Part shown: piece by piece, positions 9,172 to 22,200 of the stretch
Numbering within the stretch: position 1 is the first letter of the stretch
How the letters are laid out: each line of letters begins with the position of its first letter
Origin: Posidonia oceanica
Lineage: Eukaryota > Streptophyta > Magnoliopsida > Alismatales > Posidoniaceae
Assembly: GCA_037176725.1 (NCBI GenBank)
Contig: JAZBRS010000057.1
Location: 84,093,501 to 84,157,500, forward strand
Direction: 5' to 3'
Length of the DNA: 64,000 nt
The notes under the pieces: model-generated
The model's input: the letters and a program-made list of their open reading frames with translations, nothing else
What the model was told of the DNA's origin: nothing
Database searches by the model: none
Made by a program: the position numbers and the translations under genes

Positions 9172-11575
9172 CTACTGATAGTACTTCTTCAGATAGCAGA
9201 GGTTGACGGGCTCAGACTGCTCGACCTGGTCCATATCCTCAAGGGTTACAGCGCCTCCCGAAAAGATCTGTTTGACCACGAAAGGGCCATGCCAGTTGGG
9301 TCGGAATTTTCCTCGACCGTCAGGCAAATGAATGGCGCGCAAGACAAGGTCCCCTGGCTGAAAGCTTCTGGGCTGGACCTTCTTCAAGAATGCTCTGGCC
9401 ATCCGCTTCTGATAGCAGTGAGCGTTGTGCATGGCTTGCAGTCTGCGCTCATCAATCAAGTTTAGTTGGATGCAGCGATCTTCGACCCATTCTGCTTCTT
9501 CCAACTCAGCTTCCCGCAGGATCCGCAGAGAGGGGATCTCCACTTCAACAGGTAACACCGCTTCCATGCCGTACACCAGAGAGTACAGGGTGGCTCCTGT
9601 AGAGGTCCGGATTGATGTCCTGTACACCCAGAGCGCGTACGGGAGCTTGTCGTGCCAATCCTTGTGGATTTCTGCCATTTTCTTCAGGATTTTGACAATA
9701 TTCTTGTTTGCAGATTCCACTGCTCCGTTCATCTGAGGCCGATAGGGCGAAGATCGATGGTGCTTGATCTTGAGACTTTGCAGGTATTCTTCGATCCTTT
9801 TGGCAATGAAATTTGAGCCGTTATCGGAGATGACAGAGTGTGGGACCCCATATCGGGCAACAATATTGTTTCTGATGAATTTTTCTGTTGCCGCAGCAGA
9901 GACCGTCCTATAAGAGGCTGCTTCCACCCACTTGGTAAAGTAATCGATCGCTACCAGAATGTAACGATGACCATTCGAAGCAGCAGGGTGGATGGGGCCG
10001 ATGACGTCGATCCCCCAGATGGAGAAAGGCCATGGCGAAGACATGTTGTGCAGCTGATGTGGAGGGGCCTTGATGAAGTTACCATGGATTTGACAGTTGT
10101 GGCATCTACACACGAACCGGCAGCAGTCGGCTTCTATGGTCTGCCAGAAATAACCTTGCAGCATGATCTTTTTGGCTAGGAGGACGCCATTCATGTGCGG
10201 GCCACAGGTCCCCGCATGCACTTGAAGCATCAGCATGTCAGCCTCCGATTTGTTCAGGCAGCGCAGTAGCATCTGATTGTATGACCTTCTGTACAGCTGC
10301 CCAGCCCCTAACACATACTTTGACGCCAGACGCGCCAAAGTCCTCTTGTCTGTTGCCGTGGTATCAGGAGGAAAGCTACCAGACTCCAGGAAGGATTTTA
10401 TGTCTTGATACCAGGGCTGCCCCTCTGCGGGATCCGCTTCCTCTATGCTCATGCAGTATGCAGGCTGTTTAATGCGAGTGACTGATACATCCACAGTGCT
10501 GTCTTCTGAAATGGTGAGCCAGGATGCCAGAGTTGCTAGTGCGTCTGCATACGCGTTCTTTGCTCTGTTCAGGTACGTGAAGCGGATGCTCTTGAATTTT
10601 TCCATCAGCCTCAGTAGGTGTTCGTGATACGGCACAAGCTTGGGATCTTTTGTCTTCCAATCGCCGTTCACTTGAGAAATTACCAGCATGGCATCGCCGT
10701 GCACATGCAGCTTTTGCGCCTCATGCTCGAGGGCGACTTTCAACCCCAGGATGCACGCTTCGTACTCTGCTTCGTTGTTTGTGCAGGTGAAAGTCAGCTT
10801 CCTTGCGAAAGGAGTCATCTGTCCTTGGGGTGTGGTCAGCACTGCACCTATGCCTCGGCCCTTCTTATTGACCGCACCATCAAAGTAGAGCCGCCATTCC
10901 TCTACTTCTTCGGGATCTTTCTGCTCAGAGTCCTCCATTGCAAAAAGAATGTCTTCATCAGGGAACTGTGTCTGGAGGGGCTGGTATTCAGGCAGAGGGA
11001 GGTCAGCAAGATGGTCTGCCATTGCTTGGCCCTTCATGGACTTCTGTGTGACGAAGGTGATGTCGTACTGGGACAATAACACCTGCCACTTGGCACATCT
11101 GCCCACCATGGCCGGCTTCTGAAAGAGGAATTTGATGGGATCATGCCGGCATAAGAGCTGCACTAGGTAGGCCATCAAGTAGTGTCTCAGCTTCTGTGCA
11201 GTCCAGACAAGGGACAGGCAAGTCTTCTCTAGTGTTGTGTACCTGGCTTCACATTCATTAAACTTCTTGCTCAGGTAGTAGATGGCGCGCTCCTTCCTGC
11301 CAGATTCGTCATGTTGGCCCAAGACGGCGCCCATGGAATGCTGCGTGGTAGAAAGGTAGAGAAGCAAGGGTCTCCCCGGCGTAGGCGGGACCAGGACAGG
11401 AGGCTTGATCAACAGCTGCTTGATCTTGGCAAATGCAACCTGACACTCCTCGCTCCAGTGAATCTGCGCATTCTTCCTCAAGAGCTTGAAGATGGGTTCA
11501 CAGATGGGCGTAAACTGTGCAATGAAGCGACTGATATATTGTAAACGCCCAAGCAGACTTCTGACTTCTTTTTCA
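9172..11575 (-). CDS. pol: Element A pol, 3' part: RNase H, archaeal-type RNase H, integrase
   Basis: The continuation of pol after a one-base deletion near 11575, open for about 770 codons. In order: the RT-linked RNase H remnant (LLLYLSTTQHSMGAVLG, where the usual first aspartate is absent); a second RNase H with FDG, NEAEYEA, HGDAMLV and AYADALA supplying the acidic residues; an integrase zinc region (CRCHNCQIHGN); the catalytic core with GIDVIG, SDNGSNF and AVESANK giving D, D and E; and a C-terminal region ending LCYLKKYYQ. Two RNases H with a decayed first copy is the hallmark of the Tat lineage. In the element the products degrade the RNA of the hybrid and insert the cDNA. The frame is complete to the natural stop, but it is cut off from gag by two upstream deletions. 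Confidence 0.9.
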
Positions 11576-14500
11576 GTCTTGGGGGTGGCATGTCCACGAT
11601 GGCTTGTGCTTTCAACGGGTCCACCTCAATCCCCCTTTGGCTAACAATGTGGCCGAGCAATTTGCCAGAAGATACCCCGAATACGCACTTCTTGGGATTC
11701 AGGCGCAGCTTGTACTTCCGTAGACGGTCAAAGAGCTTTCTGAGACAGGCAAGATGATCCTCGGGCCCTTTGGTTTTGGCAATCATATCGTCTACATAGA
11801 CCTCCACTTCTTGGTGCATGAGGTCGTGGAATAGCGCAGTCATGGCCCTCTGAGAGGTTGCACCAGCATTCTTCAGGCCGAACGGCATGACTTGGTAGCA
11901 GAAGACTCCCCAAGGGGTGATGAATGAAGTCTTTTCCATGTCTTCTTCTGCCATCTTGATCTGATTGTATCCAGAGAAGCCGTCCATGAAGGAGAGCATT
12001 TTGTGGCCCGCTGTGTTGTCGACTAGGACGTCGATATGAGGCAATGGAAAGTCGTCCTTGGGACTCGCCTTGTTCAGGTCCCTGTAGTCGATGCAGATCC
12101 AGATTCGGCCATCTTTCTTGGGCACGGGTACAATGTTTGCTAGCCATTCAGGATAAAGAACGACCTTCAGAAAGTTGACTCCAAGCTGCTTCATTATCTC
12201 TTCTTTGATCATGAGCAGCCACTGCGGTCGCCATCTTCTTAGCTTCTGCTTTACTGGCTTGGCATCTGGATTTAAGGGCAGATTGTGCACCACTATCTCT
12301 ATGTCAAGGCCGACCATATCTTCATAACTCCAGGCGAAGACATCCGCATATTCTTTCAGGAATGCGATGAATTCTGCTCGAGCCTGGGCGGACAGCTGGG
12401 CACTGATGCAAACTTCTCTGACTTCCTCAGCTGTGCCGATGTTGACAACCTCCGTTTCTTCTTCGACATGGAGGTTGGGGCCTTCTGGGTCGTCGTCATA
12501 GGGCCGGAACTCGGGCAAAGGTTCGTCAGTCTCGTCCATGCCCGTATCATCCTCTTCTTCATAAGCAACAAGTTCTGAGAGGATCTCTTTCTCAAAAGAG
12601 GGACTTGTGATGTCGGAAGAGTGCATGTGTTCCGCTGCTTGGCCTTGGTGACGCTTCATGATGGTCACGCTCACTCGAGTATTCTTGTAGCCTCGGTGCG
12701 CGACCTCCGTCCCAGCAACTCCTTCTACTGTTTGCTCTGGCCTGACTGATTCTGCTGAGTGCTCTGCCGACTGTGCTGCTGAGGCTGCTGACTGCTTTAC
12801 TACTGAGGCATTCTGCTCTGCTGCTGCTGCATCTACTGCTGATGCTCCTCCCTCTGGGTCTTCTAGTGTGCTCTTGGAGGATACGCCGGACTGGCGGCTG
12901 ATCTGGCCACTACCGCTCGATGTCTTGCTCCAGTGAGGCATGGGTTGCACAAACCACCTAGACCCGCCTTCTGGTTGAAGAGTGATGAACTCATCTGGTC
13001 TAGGGGAGTCCGGCGCTGCTGAGTCTTCTAGGACCATGATAGAAGCATGGTCCTCTTGTAGAGGAGGATCCGTAACTACGGCTTTTCCTTTCCTTTCTGC
13101 AGCTTGATGGTCTGCCAGGTCTTCTGCTATTGACTTGATCTGTTCTTGATAGAGTAGCTCTAAGTCAGACATCCAAGAATCGACCTGGGCTTCTATCGCC
13201 ACTCCTTCTTCCTCGTCTGAGGGGGAGTCGACGTAGTAGGCGCCGGGGGCCTGCGGCACTGGCCCGGCTGCAAGACGGATTGCTGCCCTTGGAGTCTGCA
13301 TGATCTGGTTCACGGGCGCGTCCGCTGATGGCAGTTCTGATGTAGAAGGCCCAAATAAACAAGTCAGCGGTGCCATAGATGGATATGCTGCCAGGGTCAC
13401 TGTTGGAGAGTAAGCAGGGGTGCTTTTCAGAGGGCTCAAGGGCCCGGAGAGTGTAGTGCTCAGTTGGCTTTTTGTATCGGTCCGTAACTGAGAGAGCGCA
13501 GCCTTTGACGCCATAGGGTCTTGCCATGAGAGCTGCTGCGGGTCGTCAGGAGAATGCGGAGTGGACTGCGCCAGCTGCATTCCTGAAGATGATGCTGAGG
13601 GAGCGGGCGGGGCCACGCTGCTGACTGAGTTGATAGACTGCCCCTCCAGAGATAGGGGCAGTGGCACTGATGTTGCTGTGACCGCTGGTAGCACACTTGG
13701 TTCTGCCAGAAGGAGTGTCTCTGACTCCTGCACTGCTGCTGACTGATCTTGAGGAGCTGATGTGGCCGCAAAAAGATGAGAACTTGCATTTGCCACAGGG
13801 CCTGCTGAGCTGCCTGCTGTTTCTGCCAGAGGGGGAGCTGAATAAACTGACTGTGGGGCCTCTGCTCCGACCACTGTTTCTGCTGAGCTGATTGGGACTG
13901 CCTCTGTTGCATCAGACTGCTCCTCATCCGAGTAGTAGTCCTCAACACACACCCAATCCTCTGCCGGAGCTGTGGCTTGGTAATTGGTTGATCCCAGAAT
14001 TCCTGCACTGGTAAAGTTAGTGAGGTCTCTGGGAATGGCTGGTGTATGGGCTTTGAGCTGGAAGCAGTGATCTTCGTTGAGCTTTGGTTCGTAGCCGAGA
14101 CCTTCCGATTTCCTTCGCTCCACAGCTACGATCGGCTCCGCGATCCCTTGGCCGTGACGCCCGAGTGGCGTACCCTTTGTGTAACCCCACCTGTGACATA
14201 CGTTCTCGACCATTCGAAAGGGGTTATTGTGAACGGCCAAGGAGTTGACACGTTCAAGATCCGGAACAAAGTTAACTGGCTCACACTGGTTAACACGATA
14301 GAGGGCTTCAGAAGTCTCGGGGTCAAATGGGATAGATTGCGAAGACACGGGGGAGACTGCTTCGATCCGCTCCTTCTCAAAGTTCTCCGCCATGACGATA
14401 ATGACATCATTGCCACGACGGTACTTTATCATTCGATGGAGGGTCGAAGGAAGGACCTGATGCTTGTGGAGCCAAGGGCGCCCAAGCAGAAGATTGAAGT

Positions 14501-15829
14501 TAGGCTTCAAGTCGACGACATAGAATTCTACGTCGAAGACGACCGGACTGATAGCCAGAGGGATAATCAAAATCCCTAGAGCGTCATGGTGAGTGTTGTC
14601 AAAAGCAGTCATTCCCTTCACGGCCGGTGTGATATCCTCGGCTTTGAATCCGAGCTTGGTTGCTGTACGCAAGGGGCAGACATTAAGGCCTGACCCGTTA
14701 TCAACCAGTGTTAGGGGAATGCGGAAGTTTTTGAACTGCACCGTGACGAATAGGGGCTGGTTGTGATTAATCCCTGCCGGAGGCAGCTCATCACTTGTGA
14801 AAGAGATGACCTGGGGCTCCGCGATTAACCCAACCATGCTCTCTAAGGCGGAAGGCTCAATGGACTGGGACACACGAGCAGCCTGGAACATGCGAAGGAA
14901 AGCCTCGCGGTGCTCGGCAGAAGTGTGGATCAAATCCCAGATGGAGATGTCGGCTTTAACCTTCTTAAGCTGGGAGGTTAGATCTGCTCTAGGTTGGCTT
15001 CTCCTAGCAGCTGGAGGGGTGGTTCTAGCAGGTTCTAAGGGGGTAGTGGCAGGGAGCTGGGTTACTACAGGCTGGACAGGGATTTGGCTAGCTACAGGCT
15101 GATCTGGAGTTGGATTTTCTATGGGTTGGCTAGAGGGTGGGGGCATAACAGGTCTAGAGTGAGTTGGCCTAGTTGCTGGTGCTGGGGGCCTATGAATCCT
15201 CCCCGATCGCGTGACTTTTGCGCACATTTCTGTGGCGTAGCTGTAAGGGACGCGATGGGTGTCCAGGGTCAAATCAATGACGACTGGAGCATGTGCTGCG
15301 AGCACAAGAGGGGTTACAGGGGGACCTACAGGATGTTGAGGTCTATCTAGGGGATATGGTTGTTGGGGTGGGAAGGCTGGGGCAGGTTGAGGTCTGCCTA
15401 GAAGGTGTAGCTGAGGCTGCCCTAAAAGGTGAACGGGAGAACTAGGCTGTGCTCTAGCTAAGAGGTGTACAGGAGATTGAGCCTGAGGGAGCGTGGTGGG
15501 AGGCGCGAGAGGGCGCTCTGGCCTGGCACGCGGTCGGATTAAATGGATTCCCGACTCGGAGCCGGCAACTGCCGCGAGATAGAGACTGACTGGGAAGGGC
15601 TCAGAGATGTCAGAGATAAGATCAGAAGGGTCTACTTCCGAGGTAGCAGGCCCAGAAGGAAAGACAGAGTGGACGCCTGAGGTTCCCGCCCCTCCCGGAT
15701 AAGAGTGCTCCGGTAAAGGTTGGCGGACGATGCCAGAATGCGGGGGAACAGCTGGAGATGCAGATGCATGAGTGTGTGCTTGAGTGGACGCCTCGTGCAT
15801 GTCGATCACAATCGTTCCCGATTCGATCA
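11478..15829 (-). CDS. pol: Element A pol, 5' part: protease, G-patch, linker, reverse transcriptase
   Basis: About 1450 codons open. The first frame codon here is TTG, and the frame actually enters from the gag zinc-knuckle region upstream. In order: a proline-rich spacer; an aspartic protease with LVDNGSG near residue 375; a G-patch-like segment near 545-590 (RWGYTKG, GRHGQGI, GLGYEP); a 400-residue Ser/Ala/Gln-rich linker; and the reverse transcriptase with YRDLNKA, FMDGFSGYNQ, MPFGLKNAG and YVDD at 11787-11798. Compared with B, one base is missing near 11575 after CCACCCCC, so the frame ends in about 30 nonsense residues. With one base more, the frame would run on into RNase H. The bases otherwise show no decay. 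Confidence 0.9.
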
Positions 15830-17908
15830 AGTCCTGAATTGCGTTCCGCAGGGAGAAGCAATTGTCCGTCGAATGCCCGACGCTTCGATGGAAATTCCAG
15901 AAGAGGTCCGGCCTAAACCAATGCGGCAGAGGGCTTGCGGCGGACGGACCTCTGGGAACTTCAGGAGCGATGCCTCCTTCGGCAAGATGACCGTGAGTGG
16001 TTCCACCAGTGGGGTGAAATTCCTCCTCTCAGCGGGTGGTCTTCTTTGCCTTAGGTGTGAGCCTTGCTGGACCGGTGCGGCAGGATAGACTGGTCTAGCG
16101 GTGGTTGTGATGTGCGGTGTGTGCAGGTTCCTAGGTGCAGGAGCGTACACCATCTGAGCTGGGGCAGGCCGAGACGGCAAGCGAACAGGCACAGCAGGAG
16201 AATCGACGAATGCAACAGCGGGTTTCGGCGAATCCTTCCTCTTCGGGCGGTTGTTGCTGCTGCCGCTGTTGTTGTTGTTGGAGGCGCTGCTGTTGGCATT
16301 GTTGCTGCTTATCACTGCCTGCTTAGCGAACGTAGAGAGAGCCGGGAAGTTGCCACTCCGCAAAGAACTCTCCACGCGCGCTCCAGCTCTGATGAGTGCC
16401 GCAAAAGTAGTGACTGGCTGAATGCTAAGCAGAGCTCCGAGAGACGGCTGCGCCCCTTTGATGACGATCTCGATAGATTCCTCGTCAGAGGGTCTATCTC
16501 GAACCTGAGAGGCAAAGGCGCGCCAGCGGCCGACGTACTCCCCGAACGGCTCGCCAGAGTTCTGCTTGATGGCGATCAAGTCCGCCCTCTTTGGGACAAG
16601 ATCGAGGTTGAAGGAGTATTGCTCCAGGAACGCCTGACTGAGGTCGTTCCAAGTCTTGATGGCTGACATATCAAGTGATGTGAACCACTTGAGTGCCAGC
16701 CCGGTCAAACTCTTCTGGAACAAGCGGATCAGCAACCTCTCGTCAGCCTGAAGCTGAGCGAGATCACCGCAATACGCCTTCAGGTGTGCTACGGGGCAGC
16801 CCCTACCATTATACTTCTCGAAGTCCGGGATTTTGAACTTCGGAGGGAGTACCGCCTCTGGAAAGCAACAGAGGTCCCAGAACTGGTAGGTCTGGTGCTC
16901 AGTACCCTGCACTAGTCGTAGTGCCTTCTCCAAGACGTCCATCCGGTTATTGATGGGGTCTGGAATTGCTGCTGCAGGAGGGGGATCAGCAGGGGTAGTG
17001 AGCACATACGCCGAATGGGTCGCACCTAAGTGCTCCTCCGGATCTACCATAGCGTCGCCTGGTGGAGCAACGGGATGGCCGGCGTATCCGTGCTGGGGGA
17101 CAGTGTATGCAGGAGTGTATGCAGGATGCTGGACTTGGTGGAGAGGAGAAGAATAAATGCCATGCTGTGCTGGGATAGGGGGAGGAGGACGGAGCGCCAG
17201 TTGCTGTACAGGCGGAGTGCCAGACAGCGAGCCAGCGAGGTACTGGGCTCCAGCCGGTCCAAAGGGTTGACCACCAGAAGGAAGTGGAGCATGCTGTGCC
17301 AAGTGTTGTGCAGGAGGCGGTAAACGGGCCCCCATCGTCGGAACCGTGAGCAGTTGCGATGATGGTCGAGGCGGAGGTGCAGAGGTTGATGCATGAAATG
17401 CAGGAACTGGCCTGGGAGGAACCTCAGGAACGACAGAGACAGAAGAAGGACGAACTGATAGAGCCATGCCCTGCAGTCTCTGGGCGAGCTCCATCAGATG
17501 CTGGTACTGTGCCTCGGGCGTCTCGCTAGTGGGGACGCTGAAGTGCAGTGCCGGCGGAGACTGAGAAACAAGTGGCACGGACACAGACTGTTCGGGAGGG
17601 AAGGATTCTACAGAGAAGGTCGCAGCAGCGGTGGAAGGGATGTCGAAAGCGACGTATCCCTGGGACGGAGGGGGCAATGGCGTCTCCGGAGCGCGAGTAG
17701 CGGCCGTCAAGATAGACTCGGCGACCGGATCCGGAGGAAGGGAGGCTTGCCACTGTCCCGGGGTGTACTGAGAACCTAGAGACGTCAGAGGAGGAAACCC
17801 TGGCATCGGAGGGGGAACAAGAGGGACAGAAAGAGCAACCGGAGGGGCCGAAACGGGAACACCCTCCGTGACAGGAGTAAAAGAGGACTCACTAACGTAC
17901 TGGGCCAT
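15827..17908 (-). pseudogene. gag: Element A gag (capsid), frameshifted before the zinc knuckle
   Basis: The start chosen is ATG 17908 (MAQYVSE), which B shares and which sits in a good context (GCAATGGCC). The same frame is open 53 codons upstream but has no ATG there. A Pro-rich N-terminal half is followed by the Ty3/gypsy gag core (KFKIPDFEKYNGRG through LKWFTSLDM and FLEQYSFNLDL, roughly residues 355-450), then an Asn/Ser run. One base is missing near 15935 relative to B, so the natural frame leaves gag and ends at TGA 15829-15827. In the correct frame the zinc knuckle follows, but its first Cys is Trp (TGG at 15897-15899; TGT in B at 42682-42684). Gag forms the particle and the knuckle binds RNA. 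The gag and pol frames are otherwise continuous, so the ancestor was probably one gag-pol frame. Confidence 0.85.
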
Positions 17909-19216
17909 TGCTGACCTAGAGCGCGTGAGAACAGGGCTGCGACGAGTATTCAAGCGGCGAGTTCTAAGAGGAGCTATCGTCGCAAATGCGGATAGCTCGG
18001 AAGGGGAATGGTCGCGAACTAGGTCGCAAAAGGGCGTCAACGAGGGTCGATACTCGAGCTCTGGCAAAGGGAAACTCGCTTACCGATCACGCTGACACAA
18101 CAGAAGGAAGTTAGGGTTAGAAACTAAAAGATGGATGCACATGAGTTATTTAAGTGGCATGAATGGTATGCATGCTTTCTAGTATGCCCCCTTACCTAAC
18201 TAGTGTTTCCTAGCAAGGCTGTCTACTCCGAGTATCCCTGGGTGTACGGGTCACCGACTCAGGTCAGAAAAAGTAGGTCTCCTGTCTAACTCCCGGCCCA
18301 AAGCTCAGGTAATGACAGGGTGGTGCGTTGGTGGCCTCTACCCCGCCAAAGCGTGGGTGGTACCCTCTACTAACACCGACACGACCCCCGGACAAGGAGG
18401 GGACGGACCGACCAGCTTATGCCATGCCTAAAGCAGTGGAACAAGAGGCCGGGACCGTCCTTCGCAGACTAGTTGGTGGACTCAGAGGAGAAGAATGCAT
18501 GCCCTATATGATGCTTATGCAAATGATTAGAGTTTTTTATCTTGCACATTTTATTAACCAAAGGGAGTGAAGAGTTGTTTGTAGTCTCTAGTTGCCCCTA
18601 GAAGTTCTTTTTACTTACATTTTTTAGTTAATCATGGGGAAAGCAGGCAAGTCTCTACTATCCTAAGCATGGCAAGTGCAAAAGGGAAGAAAATCAGTCA
18701 AAATGGCAAGCAACCATCACACAACACAACAAAAGGCATGTTCATGGCATGTGCGAGTGTTTGTGAACATGATGGTGAGAAAGAAACATTCATCAAGTCA
18801 AAAGGCATGTAAGCATAGTATGTGCGTGTGTAGTGACACAGCAAGAGTGTAAAGAAGCATTCAACATCCAAAAAGCATGTATTTTGGCCAATCAAAGTAT
18901 GTAGACATGTAATGTGCAAGAATGAAAGCTATAGTAAGCAAGTAAGGTAAAGCAAGGTAAAAGTAAGCAGACTGTAAAGGAAATAAAGGTACAAGCGAGG
19001 CAGTAAGTAAATAAACAAGCAAAGGAGCAAAGCCAGGCAGAAGAAAGCGTAAACCGAGACAAAAGAGGTGCAAAACCCAAGCAAAGTAGCTACGAAGCGA
19101 CTCGCTAAGAGTTTGCACAGAAAAGCGAACAAAACAGGCGAAGAAGGCACACAAGGCAGACAAAACTGCAAAACAAGCGAGCGAAAAGCCGGGAACGAAA
19201 GCTGGAGTCTAGTCTA
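17909..19216 (-). other. Element A leader between PBS and gag
   Basis: About 1.3 kb without a supported gene. It is similar to 39365-40671 of B. In sense order it holds an AT-rich part, a short conserved stretch near 18580-18620 (AGAAC, CCTAG and GAGAC words) and the splice-donor-like TCG-GTAAGCGAG at 18075-18086. Packaging and dimerisation signals of LTR elements normally lie here, but I see no decisive motif. Confidence 0.6.
18075..18086 (-). promoter_or_regulatory. Candidate splice donor upstream of gag
   Basis: The sense strand reads GATCG|GTAAGCGAG with GT at 18083-18082. The same word is in B at 40492-40505, also about 170 bases before the gag ATG. Such a donor could make a subgenomic RNA for the accessory gene. 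This is inference. Confidence 0.35.
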
Positions 19217-19235
19217 GTCCCCAGCAGAGTCGCCA
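19217..19235 (-). promoter_or_regulatory. Element A primer binding site
   Basis: The sense strand reads TGGCGACTCTGCTGGGGAC, one base after the LTR end ...CGCTACA. This class of PBS, complementary to the 3' end of a tRNA (probably tRNA-Arg, from memory of Ogre-type elements), fits Tat elements. B has the near-identical TGGCGACTTCGCTGGGGA at 39347-39364. Confidence 0.85.
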
Positions 19236-19236
19236 C

Positions 19237-22200
19237 TGTAGCGATCCCGATCGGAATCAGGCTCGCTAATATTTAGCGGCGATTGAGATCCGAGGAAGAG
19301 GCTCAACTCGAAAATGCTTAAAATCGAGGAGAAAAAGGAAAGATAAGACAAATCAGAGTCGCCACCACGTCTATTAACGGAAGACGAGGAAAACCGGGGA
19401 AATGTGTGGATCAACACGCAAAACCGAGCAAGAAATGCAGAGCAAAGCAATGCAAAGGAAAACAGATGCAAACAAATGCAAATGAAATGACTCTAGCTTA
19501 GGATAAGGGCAGTACGGTCATTGCGGGCCAAAAGACAGGGTAAGGACTCCTGTTACGTGCGGAGAAGGTGTTAGGCACCCCCGACACGCCCGAAAATCGG
19601 TCTTTCTAGGCTTACGCTCGCATACGCAGAAGAATGCAGGATTGAATGCCTATGTGCCTATAAATGCCTGAATGAATGCTCAAGGTGTGCTCTAAGTGGG
19701 AAGAAGCAAAGCAAGGAAGTAAACGTGCTCTCTAAATGCTCAGCTACGCTGTCTGTGTTCCGAACCAGGCGAAACCTAGCTCGTGAGAACTCCAGGCAGT
19801 AAGCATCACAGCCCTATATGCAAATGCAAGCGAGAAGACAAAACAGCGAGAAAACCATGCAATGCGATCGACATGCAAAGGAAAACCGCGTAAAATGCGC
19901 AAAACGAGGTGAGAAATGAGCAACGCACGCAAAACGATGCAAAAGAGCGAAACCGGCACGCAAAACGAGCGGAAAAGCAAGACAGCACGCAAAACAAGAC
20001 AAGGGAGCAAAGGGGCACGCAAAACGAGATGAGAAAACAGAATGGCATGCAAAACAGAGCGAAAAAACAAAACTGGCATGCAAAACGAGCGAGAAAGCGA
20101 GGCAGCGCACAAAACAAGGCAAGAAAACAGGAGGGCACGCAAAACGGTGCCAAGACGAGGGCGGGCACGCGGAACGGTGCCAAAACAGCGAAGCAAAACC
20201 TTGGAAAAGCCATGAGAATGCAAGAAGGCAGAAAGAGATTAGAAGAGGCTAAAGGGGAATCAAAACAATGTGTGTGTAAGAACAGACGTCGTTTAGGACC
20301 ACTCAGAGTAGGTGTGAAGACCTACAGAGGGGAGAGTGTGCAAACGGAGGGATTACCACCTCTTTGCGACTGTTTCCCACTAAACCGTCCCACGGTGTGT
20401 CTCGCATGCTGCCCAAAGCTCGCGATGCGATCGGATCGTGGAAAAAGGGGGAAGAAAGTCACATTAAGTGGTAAATCCAAGGAAAACTCAACACAAAACA
20501 CACAGGGGTACGCGAAACGGGGATTTGGAGATAGAAGTAGAAAGGGGAGGCCCTATTCTACATGCTCAAAGAGACAGAAAGCGAAAACAAGAAAAACTGT
20601 GCAAATGGCATGCAAATGAATGCAATGCAGGGGTTCAGGAGGACATACCTGGAGATCCGGGAGCCTGATCTGAAATCTGTCAGGTCCATGCTGAAGAACG
20701 CCTCGCCGCGGTCGCCTGGGCAGCTGACTTGAGAAGATCGAACGGCCGGATTGAAAGATATCACAGCTCCAAGGCAGGAGGGCCAGAACAGGGGAGAAGA
20801 ACAGATCTAGGTGTTCAGGAGGTCCTAGGGATGTGCAAAAAGGTCCTCCCAAGTGAAAGAGAGCAAAAAGTACTTAGTGTGTGCAAGAAGATGCCAAAAT
20901 GCAAGGCTAAATGAATGCAAGATGCATGCAAAAGCAAGAAAAGGCAAAGAGAAGAAACAGGGAAAAACCAGGATTTCAGAAGGCATTTTGAAAAAGTAAG
21001 GGGCTAAAAATGCAAATTTTCCAGAAAACAGGGGTCTATAGGGGAGGGTTTTGAAAATAAGAGAGGACAGAGGTCTATTTTATAAAAACTGGGCTCAGAA
21101 AACTGTTTTGGAAAGAGGGTATGCTTTAGGGAAGGTTTTGAAACCAAAAAAGTAGTCAGAGTGCAATTTTTGGAAGAAACTGGGGTCTAAAATGCAATTT
21201 TCCAAAAAACAAGGTTCCAGAGAGTCTGGGAATACTAGTGGAGGGTCTGTATGAAATTTGGTAGGCATAGGAGCTAGAATGCAACCTAGGGGCAAAATGG
21301 TCTTTTCACATGATTTTTTAAAAGATGCAAGGACCTATGTGTGATTTCGAAATCATGCAGGGGCTGAAAATGCAATTTAGTGTGGAAAACATGCTCTGAA
21401 AAATAAAGGACAGGACCACAGTGCAATTTTTAAAAAGATCAGGGTCAAAAATGCAATATAATAAGCTAAAAATGCATGCAACAGCTACTGTGCATTTAAA
21501 ATGGACCTAAATGCAAATATACAAAAACAGAGGGTAAAATATGCAATGCAGTATGCAAAATAAGAAAATGAACCCTAAGTTCTACAGTGCATGGACCTAC
21601 ATGCAAAAATAGAAATATGCAGGGACTTGAAATGCAATGCAGTATGGTAAAATAAATGCAATTAAATTAACTGATATAAGACAGGACCTACATGCAAAAA
21701 ACGAAAACTGAGGGGCTGAAAAGCAAAATATTATAACAGCACAGCACAGTAAATGGACCAACTTGCAAATACTGAAAACCATAAACAGATTATGCAATTT
21801 AATATGATTTCGATTTAAAAACACAGCAGATTAAATGAAATAACGACTGGAACGTAAAATGACAGAAACTTAAACCAAATATGCAATATTTACCCTAAAA
21901 CTATATAAACAGAAAAATAAGTAAACAGTAAACGGCCGACGGCCGTGAGCACTGTAGCAGCAAGCTGCCAGTGCTTGCGACCGCCGGCACAGGGCTGCTG
22001 GAGACGTGCAGTCCGGCGGGGGAGGTGCTCTCGGAGCTGACGGAGGCAGGGCGGCGATCGGTGGAGGACGAGATGGCCTGGAACGCTCTGGAACGACCGC
22101 CGGAGCTCTGCAGAGGTTCAGTAAGCTCGTCCGGCCGTTCGACGCAGCGAAGCTGCATTCTGAAGACCGGAGGAGCCTCCTGACGTCCGTGCGGAGCTGA

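Noticed and set aside
14046..14579. Plus-strand frame of 177 codons inside element A
   Set aside because: It is antisense to the pol protease and G-patch region and has no support in B.
19909..20619. Plus-strand frame of 236 codons in LTR A
   Set aside because: It is Lys/Arg/Gln-rich translation of the CACGCAAAACG repeats, antisense to the element.
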